A stretch of 40,200 bases of DNA, from the NCBI RefSeq assembly GCF_023555415.1, contig NZ_JAKRYL010000031.1, positions 1 through 40,200 on the forward strand. The letters are read 5' to 3'. Both the position numbers and the translations under genes were made by a program. The notes under the pieces were generated by a model. It saw nothing but the letters and a program-made list of their open reading frames with translations. It was not told the DNA's origin and ran no database searches. Positions within the stretch are counted from its first letter, which is position 1; the number at the start of each line of letters is the position of its first letter. Positions 24,738 through 33,737 of the stretch are shown here, one piece after another. Source of the stretch: Halalkalibacter alkaliphilus. GTDB lineage: Bacteria; Bacillota; Bacilli; Bacillales; Bacillaceae_D.

Positions 24738-27098
24738 ATGGGAAAAACAAAACATCAAGGACCGATAAAAGCAACAAAAGCACTTCAACCGAAACATTGG
24801 GTAAGTCCAATTCCGTTTGGTCTTGGAAAAGTGAAGCCGAAACATATTCGTGATTCAATGAAAATTGCTTGGGATAATAAAGATAATATTGGATATGCAA
24901 CGAGAATTTTAACAAAAGGTGTTTGTGATGGCTGTGCATTAGGCGTTTCAGGAATGTTTGATCAGACGTTAAAAGGCCCTCATATGTGTACAACAAGACT
25001 CAATGTACTTAGGTTAAATACAGCACCGGCTATTAAAGAAGAAATACTACATGCGGATATTGATGAATTAAGGAAGTATGACAGTACAGAATTGAGAAAA
25101 TTAGGCCGGATTCCTTATCCTCTTATTCGCCGCAAAGGAGAGCGGAAATTTTCTCGTTTAACGTGGGATGAAGCAATGGATATGATTGCGGACAAGATGA
25201 AGCAATTAAATCCAAGACAATATGCGTTTTACTTAACATCAAGAGGTATCACAAATGAATCGTATTATGTTGCTGCAAAAGTAGCAAGGTTCTTAGGTGC
25301 AAACAACATCGATAATGCAAGCCGCATTTGTCATTCACCGAGTAAAACAGCGTTAAAACGCTCTATTGGAGTCGGTGCATCTACTTGTAATTACCAAGAT
25401 TGGTTTGGAGCAGATGTTCTCTTATTCTGGGGAAGTGTCGCATCGAATGCATCACCAGTCTCAACAAAATATATGCTAGAGGCGAAAAAACGCGGGGCAA
25501 AGATTATCGTTATTAACCCATATAAAGAGCCTGCGATGGATAAATACTGGGTGCCATCAAATGCAGAATCAGCGTTATTTGGAACAAAGCTTGCTGATGA
25601 TTTCTATCAAGTTAATATCGGTGGAGATATCGCCTTTATGCAAGGGATTATGAAGCATTGGTTTGAGATGGAAGAGGGTGTTCATGGCTCAGCTATTAAT
25701 CATGAATTCGTTCAGGAACATGTGAATTCTTATGAGGAATTAAAAGCCCATGTCGTCGCTCAATCATGGGATGACATTATCAAGTCATCAGGAATTACGA
25801 AAGAAAGAATTATTGAGTTATCAGAGTTATTAGCGAATAGCAAAAATGCAGTTTATGCGTGGGCATTAGGGTTAACGATGCATGCATTTGCATCGGATAA
25901 TATATCCCAAGTAGCTAATCTTGCTCTTCTTCGTGGGCACATAGGGCGCAAATACAATGGGTTAATGCCGTTCCGTGGTCACTCTTCTGTTCAAGGGTCT
26001 GGTGAAATGGGGGCAGATCCATTCGTATTACCAGGTGGAGATTTTGTTGAAGACAATATCGCTCGCATGGAAAAGATATGGGGATTTAACATTCCGAGAT
26101 GGCAAGGAGATGTTGTTGGGATTACATTAGAAAACATCGTTCTTCCAGAAGACCATGAACGTAAAGTAAAACTATATTATATGTCAGGTGGAAACTTCTT
26201 AGAGACAATGCCTGATCCGAATTTTATTGAAAAGGCATTAGCTGAATTAGAAATTCGAGTTCACCAAGATATTATCTTAAACACCTCAACTCTCGTAGAT
26301 GCAAAAGAAGCTGTCATTGTCCTTCCAGCAAAAACTCGTTACGAGCAAGATGGAGGCGGTACTTCTACATCAACAGAGCGAATGGTCTATTTCTCACCAG
26401 AAATTGAAGGAAATAAAAATCATATCGAAGAAGCACGATCAGAGTGGAAGATTTACGTCGACCTTGCTAAGCGAGTGAAGCCGGATTCTGCTCATTTAGT
26501 AGATTTTAAAACAGGGCAAGAAATTCGTGATGAAATAGCGATTGCGAACCCGAATTACGAAGGAGTTCAACATTTAAAGAAACAAGGCGATGTGTTCCAA
26601 TGGGGAGGAGCATGGCTTTGTGAAGACGGAATCTGTCCTACTCCAGATGGAAAAGGAAACCTGCTTCCTGTTGACATTCCTGATATGGGTAAGAAGGAAG
26701 GGCAATTTGTCCTTACGACTCGTCGAGGTAAGCAATTTAACTCTATGGTTTACAAAGAAACGGACCCGTTTAATAATGCTGAGCGGTATGATGTCCTGAT
26801 AAATGCAGAAGATGCCCATGAGCTAAGCATCGCTGAAGGGGAAGGAATTGTCATTCATAATGGCTTTGGTGTCTTCCAAGGAAAGGCGAAATATGCCAAT
26901 ATTTCAAAGGGGAATTTAGGTGTTCATTTCCCAGAAGGAAACTTTTTGTTGCCAAAAGGAAGATATGAAAAACTAGCAAAAATACCAGATTACAATGTCA
27001 CAGTAAAAGTAGAAAAAGCAGACCGTTACAACGCAAGAAAAGATACGAAATATGTTGAAAGAAGAATAGAAGACTTAGATATGTCTGTTCCAGGTTAA
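24738..27098 (+). CDS. FdhF/YdeP-family molybdopterin oxidoreductase, formate dehydrogenase-like
   Basis: The 786-aa molybdopterin enzyme lacks the N-terminal ferredoxin-like domains of long Bacillus formate dehydrogenases. It has Cys63-x2-Cys66 in GVCDGCALGV and Cys84 in PHMCTTR, so only three cluster cysteines, as in YdeP-type proteins. The active-site pair Cys198-His199 (NASRICHSPS) and Arg413 (FRGHSSVQGSGEMG) match the Cys/SeCys-His and Arg of true formate dehydrogenases. MGD-binding signatures include LLFWGSVASNAS and IIVINPYKEP. ATG 24738 is nine bases after GGGGGAG; an in-frame GTG at 24732 is less likely. No NADH or ferredoxin subunit is adjacent, so its electron acceptor is unknown. 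Formate oxidation is inferred from motifs and the fdhD/OFA context. Confidence 0.85.
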   Translation: MGKTKHQGPIKATKALQPKHWVSPIPFGLGKVKPKHIRDSMKIAWDNKDNIGYATRILTKGVCDGCALGVSGMFDQTLKGPHMCTTRLNVLRLNTAPAIKEEILHADIDELRKYDSTELRKLGRIPYPLIRRKGERKFSRLTWDEAMDMIADKMKQLNPRQYAFYLTSRGITNESYYVAAKVARFLGANNIDNASRICHSPSKTALKRSIGVGASTCNYQDWFGADVLLFWGSVASNASPVSTKYMLEAKKRGAKIIVINPYKEPAMDKYWVPSNAESALFGTKLADDFYQVNIGGDIAFMQGIMKHWFEMEEGVHGSAINHEFVQEHVNSYEELKAHVVAQSWDDIIKSSGITKERIIELSELLANSKNAVYAWALGLTMHAFASDNISQVANLALLRGHIGRKYNGLMPFRGHSSVQGSGEMGADPFVLPGGDFVEDNIARMEKIWGFNIPRWQGDVVGITLENIVLPEDHERKVKLYYMSGGNFLETMPDPNFIEKALAELEIRVHQDIILNTSTLVDAKEAVIVLPAKTRYEQDGGGTSTSTERMVYFSPEIEGNKNHIEEARSEWKIYVDLAKRVKPDSAHLVDFKTGQEIRDEIAIANPNYEGVQHLKKQGDVFQWGGAWLCEDGICPTPDGKGNLLPVDIPDMGKKEGQFVLTTRRGKQFNSMVYKETDPFNNAERYDVLINAEDAHELSIAEGEGIVIHNGFGVFQGKAKYANISKGNLGVHFPEGNFLLPKGRYEKLAKIPDYNVTVKVEKADRYNARKDTKYVERRIEDLDMSVPG

Positions 27099-27105
27099 TT
27101 AGTCG

Positions 27106-27147
27106 AAAGGTTGTCTCTTAGAAAAATCAAGGAGGCAACCTTTTTTT
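27106..27147 (+). terminator. terminator of the formate dehydrogenase-like gene
   Basis: AAAGGTTGTCTC (27106-27117) pairs with GAGGCAACCTTT (one G-U pair), then T7 (ending 27147). Confidence 0.85.
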
Positions 27148-27160
27148 AGGATGGGTTTAA

Positions 27161-27187
27161 CCCAAAGGTCAAAAACAGACCTTTGGG
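27161..27187. repeat. perfect 10-bp hairpin CCCAAAGGTC / GACCTTTGGG
   Basis: Seven-base loop and no T-run. It lies between the terminator above and the structured repeat at 27241, in the gene-free stretch 27099-27439. Role unknown. Confidence 0.6.
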
Positions 27188-27211
27188 CTCACCCCCCTGA
27201 GGCCACTGAAA

Positions 27212-27371
27212 AAGTCCATTTTAGTAAATTCGAGGAAGTAGCAATGGCTCCACACGTTGCGCGCCTGCTACGAGAAACCCACTCATAGCAGGCTTAAAAC
27301 AAAGCAACGGTTCCGCTCATTGCTTAAAGGCGACTGAAAAAGGTGAAAATCGTCCCTTTTTCAGTCGCCTC
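27212..27371 (+). repeat. structured repeat element, copy A, with flanking hairpin
   Basis: Core 27241-27323. Outer stem GCAATG (27241) with CATTGC (27318). Internal loop GCTCCACA opposite GTTCCGCT. Middle stem CGTTGC (27255) with GCAACG (27304). Inner hairpin GCCTGCTA (27263) with TAGCAGGC (27286). The right flank is a 16-bp hairpin, AGGCGACTGAAAAAGG with CCTTTTTCAGTCGCCT (27327-27371). The left flank (27212-27225) repeats part of it (CCACTGAAAAAG). The core has the same three stems as copy B at 36546, in opposite orientation, with different but still paired bases. Confidence 0.7.
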
Positions 27372-27379
27372 CAACCCCT

Positions 27380-27408
27380 TTGACAATAGGCATGTTTATT
27401 GATTTAAT
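27380..27408 (+). promoter_or_regulatory. glpP promoter
   Basis: TTGACA (27380-27385), 17-bp spacer, TTTAAT (27403-27408): both hexamers and the spacing equal those of the glpK promoter at 28036. Transcription would start near 27415, so in-frame starts at 27380 and 27392 cannot be the glpP start. Confidence 0.75.
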
Positions 27409-27439
27409 AGGCAAAGATGCTACAGAGGAGTTGGTGCAA

Positions 27440-27997
27440 GTGTCATCACAACATTTTATCAATCAAAAGATATTTCCTGCTGCAAGAACGATAAAGGAAT
27501 TTGAAAAGTTGTTAAAGAGTAAGTTTCAAGTAATTATTCTATTAAATAGTCATATTGGACAACTGAAAAGTTTGGTCCAGTTAGCGAACAAAGCAGGGAA
27601 AGAGGTTTTTTTGCACGTTGATTTAGTTCAAGGATTAAAAACAGACGAATATGCGACTCAATTTATTTGTCAGGATATTAAACCTGCTGGCATTATTTCA
27701 ACAAGAAAAAATGTCGTATTAACGGCTAAAAAACATTCAATTATTGCCGTTCAACGTTTATTTTTGTTGGACTCTATTGCGTTGGAGACAAGCTATAAAT
27801 TGTTAGAAACAACAAAGCCTGATTATATAGAAGTCCTTCCAGGAGTCATGCCGCATATTATAGAAGAAGTGTATGAAAGAACGGGTATTCCTATTATAGC
27901 TGGCGGGCTTATTCGAGAAAAAGAAGACGTTGTAAGAGCATTAGAGGCTGGAGCGATAGGAGTAACCACTTCTAGACAAGAGTTGTGGAATTTTTAA
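27440..27997 (+). CDS. glpP: glycerol uptake operon antiterminator GlpP
   Basis: GlpP binds leader mRNA with glycerol-3-phosphate and prevents termination before glycerol catabolic genes. The 185-aa protein reads SHIGQLKSLVQLANKAGKEV, LHVDLVQGLKTDEYATQFIC, QDIKPAGIISTR, QRLFLLDSIALETS, PDYIEVLPGVMPHII and IPIIAGGLIREKEDVVRALE, closely matching B. subtilis GlpP. I chose GTG 27440: GAGGAG lies nine bases before it, the family N-terminus aligns there, and longer frames run through the promoter. Two leaders with GlpP-type terminators follow. Confidence 0.93.
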   Translation: MSSQHFINQKIFPAARTIKEFEKLLKSKFQVIILLNSHIGQLKSLVQLANKAGKEVFLHVDLVQGLKTDEYATQFICQDIKPAGIISTRKNVVLTAKKHSIIAVQRLFLLDSIALETSYKLLETTKPDYIEVLPGVMPHIIEEVYERTGIPIIAGGLIREKEDVVRALEAGAIGVTTSRQELWNF

Positions 27998-28035
27998 AAA
28001 AGTAATTGGGCAACAGAAATATGTTTATAAAAACA

Positions 28036-28064
28036 TTGACAGCGTTTTCTTGTTTTGTTTTAAT
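28036..28064 (+). promoter_or_regulatory. glpK promoter with overlapping cre site
   Basis: TTGACA (28036-28041), 17-bp spacer, TTTAAT (28059-28064). TGACAGCGTTTTCT (28037-28050) fits the CcpA cre pattern TGWNANCGNTNWCA with one mismatch at the last base and covers the -35, so catabolite repression is likely. Confidence 0.7.
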
Positions 28065-28088
28065 AGTTAATAAGTTAATAGATTGTGA

Positions 28089-28158
28089 CGGAGATTTGGA
28101 GACGAGCAAATGACCTATTCATTGAGTGATAGGTTCCTTTGCTTGTCTCTTTTTCTTT
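28089..28158 (+). terminator. GlpP-controlled leader terminator of glpK
   Basis: The motif CGGAGATTTGGAGA (28089-28102) overlaps the left arm of a 12-bp stem, GAGACGAGCAAA with TTTGCTTGTCTC (28099-28149), with an inner CCTAT/ATAGG hairpin, then TTTTTCTTT. The same CGGAGATTWGGAGA motif starts the glpD leader terminator, so it is the probable GlpP antitermination signal. Confidence 0.8.
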
Positions 28159-28214
28159 AAATTGATGGAAAAGCTCTCTTAATCTTACAAAGTTGAGGGT
28201 GAGTTTCCTCAGTT

Positions 28215-28310
28215 ATGCTGCGCTTTTTGAAGAAGGTTAACTCCACTATCTTGGTTGTGCTCATACTATTTTTGGTAACATTATATATATGTATGAGGCA
28301 AGGAGTATGA
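28215..28310 (+). CDS. 31-codon hydrophobic small ORF in the glpK leader (tentative)
   Basis: The frame runs MLRFLKKVNST, then a continuous hydrophobic stretch (ILVVLILFLVTLYIC) and MRQGV before TGA. It resembles a single-pass membrane peptide with a positive N-terminus. The ribosome site is weak (GAGGGTGAG, 10-18 bases upstream). A 16-codon ORF overlaps its stop by ATGA (28307-28357), but AAGGAG is only one base from that ATG. The region lies past the leader terminator and before glpK, where many bacilli carry glpF; no glpF is present. It may be chance. Confidence 0.3.
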   Translation: MLRFLKKVNSTILVVLILFLVTLYICMRQGV

Positions 28311-28334
28311 ATCAACTAGAATTGTATCAACTAA

Positions 28335-29882
<1,548 letters not shown>

Positions 29883-29885
29883 GTC

Positions 29886-29913
29886 TTGAAATTTCTTAGA
29901 ATTACAGTATAAT
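29886..29913 (+). promoter_or_regulatory. glpD promoter
   Basis: TTGAAA (29886-29891), 16-bp spacer, TATAAT (29908-29913), starting four bases after the glpK stop codon. Confidence 0.65.
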
Positions 29914-29934
29914 TTTAATTAAGTTAATATTGGT

Positions 29935-30007
29935 CGGAGATTAGGAGAAGACCACAACACTCTAATTAGCTAGAAGCTAGTTAGGGATGTTGTGGTCTTC
30001 TTTTTTT
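29935..30007 (+). terminator. GlpP-controlled leader terminator of glpD
   Basis: The motif CGGAGATTAGGAGA (29935-29948) overlaps the start of a 13-bp perfect stem, GAAGACCACAACA with TGTTGTGGTCTTC. A second inner stem CTAATTAGCT/AGCTAGTTAG is included, and T7 follows. The shared motif with the glpK leader marks it as a GlpP antitermination site. Confidence 0.85.
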
Positions 30008-30036
30008 CTTTCATTATTTAATAAGGGGAGATATAC

Positions 30037-31710
30037 ATGCCAACATTTGCAAGCAAAGAACGTGAAACGATTTTAGAAGATATGAGTAAGAAAACATTGG
30101 ATCTATTAGTAATTGGAGGGGGAATTACAGGGGCTGGTATTGCGCTAGACGCTCAAGTGAGAGGGTTAGATACAGGCTTGATTGAAATGCAAGATTTTGC
30201 AGCTGGTACATCAAGCAGGTCTACTAAGCTTGTTCATGGCGGTCTTCGCTATTTAAAGCAGTTTGAAGTGAAACTAGTCGCAGAAGTAGGGAAAGAGCGT
30301 GCCATTGTGTACGAAAATGCTCCTCATGTTACGACACCAGAGTGGATGCTTTTGCCGATGATTAAGGGGGGGACATTTGGAAAATTCTCAACATCGATTG
30401 GACTAAAAGTATATGATTTCTTAGCTGGTGTAAGAAAGCACGAACGCCGCAAAATGTTAAATAAAAATGGTGTTTTGCAAAAAGAGCCACTTGTACGTAA
30501 AAATGGTTTGAAAGGCGGCGGAATCTATGTTGAGTATCGGACAGATGATGCTCGCTTAACGTTAGAAGTAATGAAAGAAGCGGTAACAAGAGGAACAAAA
30601 GCAACAAATTATACAAAAGCAGAAGGCTTTATTTATAAGAATGGAAAAGTGGTTGCTGTAAAAGTAAGGGACCTTTTGTCTGGTAAAAAGTACGAAATCT
30701 ATGCGAAAAAAATTGTTAATGCAGCAGGACCATGGGTAGATACTCTTCGTGAAGAAGATGGGTCTAAAAAAGGGAAGTATCTGCATCTCACAAAAGGAGT
30801 TCATCTTGTTATTGACCAAAGCCGCTTTCCGCTTAAGCAGGCCGTATATTTTGATACAGAAAAGGATGGCCGTATGGTCTTTGCCATTCCTCGTGACGGG
30901 AAAACGTATGTTGGAACAACGGATACGTTCTACAACGAAGATATTACGCATCCTAGAATGACAGAGGAAGACAGAAGCTATATTATAAATGCTGTGAACT
31001 ATATGTTTCCTTCAGTGAAATTAACTGCTAAAGATATCGAATCAAGTTGGGCAGGGCTACGTCCACTCATTCATGAAGAAGGAAAAAGTGCATCAGAAAT
31101 TTCTCGTAAAGATGAAATTTTCATTTCAGATACTGGATTAATCTCAATTGCAGGTGGAAAGCTTACAGGTTACCGGAAGATGGCTGAACGTATTGTTGAC
31201 TTAGTTGCAAAAGAGTTAGGCAATCAAAAGCCATGTACAACGGCTGAGATCAAATTATCAGGTGGAAATGTTGGGGGCTCAGTTCAGTTTGAATCCTTCA
31301 TTGAGAAAAAGGTGGCCGAAGGTGTGGCGCTAGGATTAAACAAAACAGAGGCTAAACGTGTCACGAAGTTGTATGGATCTAATGTTGATAAAGTATTTTC
31401 CCTCTTGAAAAACAATAGGGAAGAAGTGAAAAAAAGCCAACTTCCTCCTTTACTGTTAGCTCAACTTCAATATGGGATGGAGGAAGAAATGGTTTCAACT
31501 CCTACTGATTTCTTTAATCGGCGCACGAGTGCATTATTTTTTAATATTCAATGGGTAGAAGAATGGAAAGGGTTAGTGACAGATTATATGGCCAAAAAGT
31601 TACGTTGGTCTAAAGAAGAGAAGGAAAGACACCTTGCCTACCTTGCTACCGAACTACATTACGCAAAAAATCCAATTGACCCGTTAAAAGCCCAAAGCAA
31701 AGTTAGTTGA
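30037..31710 (+). CDS. glpD: aerobic glycerol-3-phosphate dehydrogenase
   Basis: GlpD is a membrane-associated FAD enzyme that oxidises glycerol-3-phosphate to dihydroxyacetone phosphate and feeds quinone. The 557-aa protein has the FAD Rossmann motif [21 protein letters not shown] near residue 23, [38 protein letters not shown] and the SWAGLRPLI...[15 protein letters not shown] segment. Length is normal. The start ATG follows AAGGGGAG. A terminator follows the stop. No glpF is present in the window, so glycerol entry must rely on diffusion or a facilitator elsewhere. Confidence 0.97.
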   Translation: MPTFASKERETILEDMSKKTLDLLVIGGGITGAGIALDAQVRGLDTGLIEMQDFAAGTSSRSTKLVHGGLRYLKQFEVKLVAEVGKERAIVYENAPHVTTPEWMLLPMIKGGTFGKFSTSIGLKVYDFLAGVRKHERRKMLNKNGVLQKEPLVRKNGLKGGGIYVEYRTDDARLTLEVMKEAVTRGTKATNYTKAEGFIYKNGKVVAVKVRDLLSGKKYEIYAKKIVNAAGPWVDTLREEDGSKKGKYLHLTKGVHLVIDQSRFPLKQAVYFDTEKDGRMVFAIPRDGKTYVGTTDTFYNEDITHPRMTEEDRSYIINAVNYMFPSVKLTAKDIESSWAGLRPLIHEEGKSASEISRKDEIFISDTGLISIAGGKLTGYRKMAERIVDLVAKELGNQKPCTTAEIKLSGGNVGGSVQFESFIEKKVAEGVALGLNKTEAKRVTKLYGSNVDKVFSLLKNNREEVKKSQLPPLLLAQLQYGMEEEMVSTPTDFFNRRTSALFFNIQWVEEWKGLVTDYMAKKLRWSKEEKERHLAYLATELHYAKNPIDPLKAQSKVS

Positions 31711-31716
31711 AGATGA

Positions 31717-31760
31717 ATGGGAGAATACGGAAGTAATAAACCGTATACTCCCATCTTTTA
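31717..31760 (+). terminator. terminator of glpD
   Basis: ATGGGAGAATACGG pairs with CCGTATACTCCCAT (one mismatch, 10-nt loop), then CTTTTA. Confidence 0.75.
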
Positions 31761-31765
31761 TGGAA

Positions 31766-31841
31766 TTAAATAAACGTTTGTTTAAATCCTTGAATAGCCC
31801 TTATAACAGTGTGTGGAGAAGTTAATTAAACGTTTGATTAA
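31766..31841. promoter_or_regulatory. twin 20-bp operator-like palindromes upstream of ferritin
   Basis: TTAAATAAACGTTTGTTTAA (31766-31785) and TTAATTAAACGTTTGATTAA (31822-31841). Both are palindromic around ACGT and both carry the same single mismatch pair (T/G at +/-5). Centre-to-centre distance is 56 bp. The form suggests a dimeric regulator such as a TetR-type repressor. The regulator is not identified. Confidence 0.65.
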
Positions 31842-31880
31842 TTCATTATTCATTTTATTAAAAAGTCAATGATAGGTTTC

Positions 31881-31910
31881 AAGACATTATATGAAGGGGA
31901 ATGCTATAAT
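31881..31910 (+). promoter_or_regulatory. ferritin promoter (extended -10)
   Basis: AAGACA (31881-31886), 18-bp spacer, TATAAT (31905-31910) with the extended TG at 31902. It lies inside the longer in-frame ORF, which rules out the upstream start at 31891. Confidence 0.6.
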
Positions 31911-31935
31911 ATGGAAAGGAAAGGTGGGGTTTAGG

Positions 31936-32442
31936 ATGTTAAATGAAGAATTAAAAAAAGCGTTAAATGATCAAATGAATTTTGAATTTTATGCCGCGCA
32001 TTCGTACTTAGCTATGGCAGCTTATTGTTCTGATGAAAGCTTAGACGGGTTTGCTAACTTCTTTCTTGTCCAAGCTGAGGAAGAACGATTTCATGCGATG
32101 AAGTTTTACAATTTTATTAATTCACTTGGAGAAAGAGCCATGATTCAATCATTACCAGAACCTAATAACACATTCACATCTGTTTTAGACGCATTCGAAA
32201 AAGCGTTGGAACAAGAGAAGGAAGTAACGAAGAAAATTTATCACTTATCTGATCTAGCTCTCGATGATCGTGAACATGCAACAATGACATTTTTAAAGTG
32301 GTTTATTGAAGAACAAGTTGAAGAAGAAGATATGTTTGATAGTATTATTCAAAAGTTAAAACGGATTGATGATGATAGCAATGCATTCTTTATGTTAGAT
32401 GACGAATTCTCAAAGCGTACTTTCACACCAGAAGCAGAATAA
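31936..32442 (+). CDS. ferritin (non-haem, FtnA type)
   Basis: Ferritin stores iron as a 24-mer and oxidises Fe(II). The 168-aa protein has the four-helix ferritin pattern: QMNFEFYAAHSYLAMAAYC (first Glu), VQAEEERFHAMKFYNF (ExxH of the di-iron site), and the last helix WFIEEQVEEEDMFDSI. ATG 31936 follows AAGGTGGGG. Twin operator-like palindromes upstream imply dedicated regulation. It converges with dps on a shared terminator. Confidence 0.93.
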   Translation: MLNEELKKALNDQMNFEFYAAHSYLAMAAYCSDESLDGFANFFLVQAEEERFHAMKFYNFINSLGERAMIQSLPEPNNTFTSVLDAFEKALEQEKEVTKKIYHLSDLALDDREHATMTFLKWFIEEQVEEEDMFDSIIQKLKRIDDDSNAFFMLDDEFSKRTFTPEAE

Positions 32443-32480
32443 ACCAAAAAGACTCCCTAAAAGGGAGTTTTTTTGGTTTA
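32442..32480. terminator. bidirectional terminator, ferritin and dps
   Basis: AACCAAAAAGACTCCC pairs with GGGAGTTTTTTTGGTT (4-base loop). The T-run reads in both directions. Confidence 0.85.
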
Positions 32481-32918
32481 TTTCAAGAATGAACGTAACA
32501 TCCAGTTGTGCTTTTCTAACGATTGATGAATAGCAAGTAACATATCAGCTGTTGTTTCATCCCCTAACGAATCAGCTGCTTCCATGCCCTCTTTTAATTC
32601 ATCGATTAATATATTAAAATCTTCTACTAATTCTCCTACCATTGACTCAGCATCTTGATCTCCACTAGCTTCTTTTACGGATGCCGTTTCAAGAAACTCT
32701 TTCATTGTTGCTACAGGATGTCCTTTAAGTGCAAGCAGACGTTCAGCTAGTTCATCAATATGTGTAGACGCTTCATTGTATAACTCTTCGAACTTATCAT
32801 GTAATGTAAAAAATGCGGGCCCTTTTACATACCAATGATAATTGTGAAGCTTAATAAATAAAACACTCCAGTTAGCAATTTGTTTGTTTAAGATTGATGA
32901 CACTTTTTCTTGACTCAT
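32478..32918 (-). CDS. dps: Dps-family DNA-binding/ferroxidase protein
   Basis: Dps miniferritins bind DNA and detoxify Fe(II) plus peroxide. The 146-aa protein has [25 protein letters not shown] and [20 protein letters not shown], which carry the interface di-iron His, Asp and Glu. I chose ATG 32918 behind AAAGGAGG; the longer frame runs through the promoter. The sigma-B-like promoter 35 bp upstream fits the known general-stress control of B. subtilis dps. Confidence 0.93.
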   Translation of the reverse strand: MSQEKVSSILNKQIANWSVLFIKLHNYHWYVKGPAFFTLHDKFEELYNEASTHIDELAERLLALKGHPVATMKEFLETASVKEASGDQDAESMVGELVEDFNILIDELKEGMEAADSLGDETTADMLLAIHQSLEKHNWMLRSFLK

Positions 32919-32952
32919 ACGATAACCTCCTTTAATGATCTTCACTTTACTA

Positions 32953-32978
32953 TTTCCCATTAAAAGAAAATTATAAAC
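32953..32978 (-). promoter_or_regulatory. sigma-B-type promoter of dps
   Basis: On the minus strand: GTTTAT (32978-32973), exactly 14 bases, GGGAAA (32958-32953), close to the sigma-B consensus GTTTAA-N14-GGGTAT. Confidence 0.7.
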
Positions 32979-32987
32979 CAATTTTTT

Positions 32988-33662
32988 CTAACGAAAAGTG
33001 ACTACTTTATATTGAAAGTCTCCGCCGTGTACTTGAGTGAACATTGTACCTGCCGCTTGAAGCAACTTTGAAGCTTCATCAATTTCCATTGAAGGTCGCA
33101 TGTAAAAGAGGTGAAGAGCTGAGGTCGTATCTTCAGTAACCTTAGACCTCATGGAGTCAACAATTGGACTGCCAAAAGCTCCTAGTTGATCGGCACTAAC
33201 AAGTTTACCGCTCATATCATTTTCACGTCCGTTCACTCCATCGTACGCTTCATTTTCTAAGCCTAGTCTAAACGTAACATCCCCTTCAATAGAGGCTGAA
33301 TCGTAAATGCCTAAAGGGATTACATATTCTAATGAAAAAAATGTATTCAAATCAACAGCAGAGTGAACAAGCGGGAGAGGTTGTCCCTTTTTTATACGGC
33401 GATACAGGGCTTCATGAGATGGACGATATCTACTAGCATTCATATTGAGCGTTTTAAAAACTTGACGCCACTCGGAAATGCCTTTAAAATCGGATAGTTC
33501 TTTTGTCTCTAATTCTACTTTTAATGTTTCTTGAAAAAATTGTAAACGTCCTTTTAACATTTGAGGTGAATCACTAATCACGATATTATTGTAATGGATT
33601 GCCCCTATTTTAAACGTGGGTATCTTGGATGATATGGATTTATCAATAAATAAATTAATCAT
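32988..33662 (-). CDS. B3/B4 tRNA-binding domain protein (free-standing)
   Basis: The 224-aa protein corresponds to the B3/B4 domain of the phenylalanyl-tRNA synthetase beta chain, occurring alone. Seen are GISEWRQVFKTLNMNASRYRPS (the conserved R-x-x-x-K...ASRYRPS region), ALYRRIKKGQPLPLVHSAVDLNTFFSLEYVIPLG, and the final GGDFQYKVVTF. Such proteins are thought to edit or bind aminoacyl-tRNA, but the role is unproven. The start ATG 33662 has AGGAGG ten bases upstream. It is divergent from queG with ~75 bp between them. Confidence 0.82.
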   Translation of the reverse strand: MINLFIDKSISSKIPTFKIGAIHYNNIVISDSPQMLKGRLQFFQETLKVELETKELSDFKGISEWRQVFKTLNMNASRYRPSHEALYRRIKKGQPLPLVHSAVDLNTFFSLEYVIPLGIYDSASIEGDVTFRLGLENEAYDGVNGRENDMSGKLVSADQLGAFGSPIVDSMRSKVTEDTTSALHLFYMRPSMEIDEASKLLQAAGTMFTQVHGGDFQYKVVTFR

Positions 33663-33737
33663 GAGTGAGTTTCCTCCTACCATTTTTGTTTCATTGTAGC
33701 ACATTGGTAGGAAAAGGATGAAGAAAGGTGATCGACT

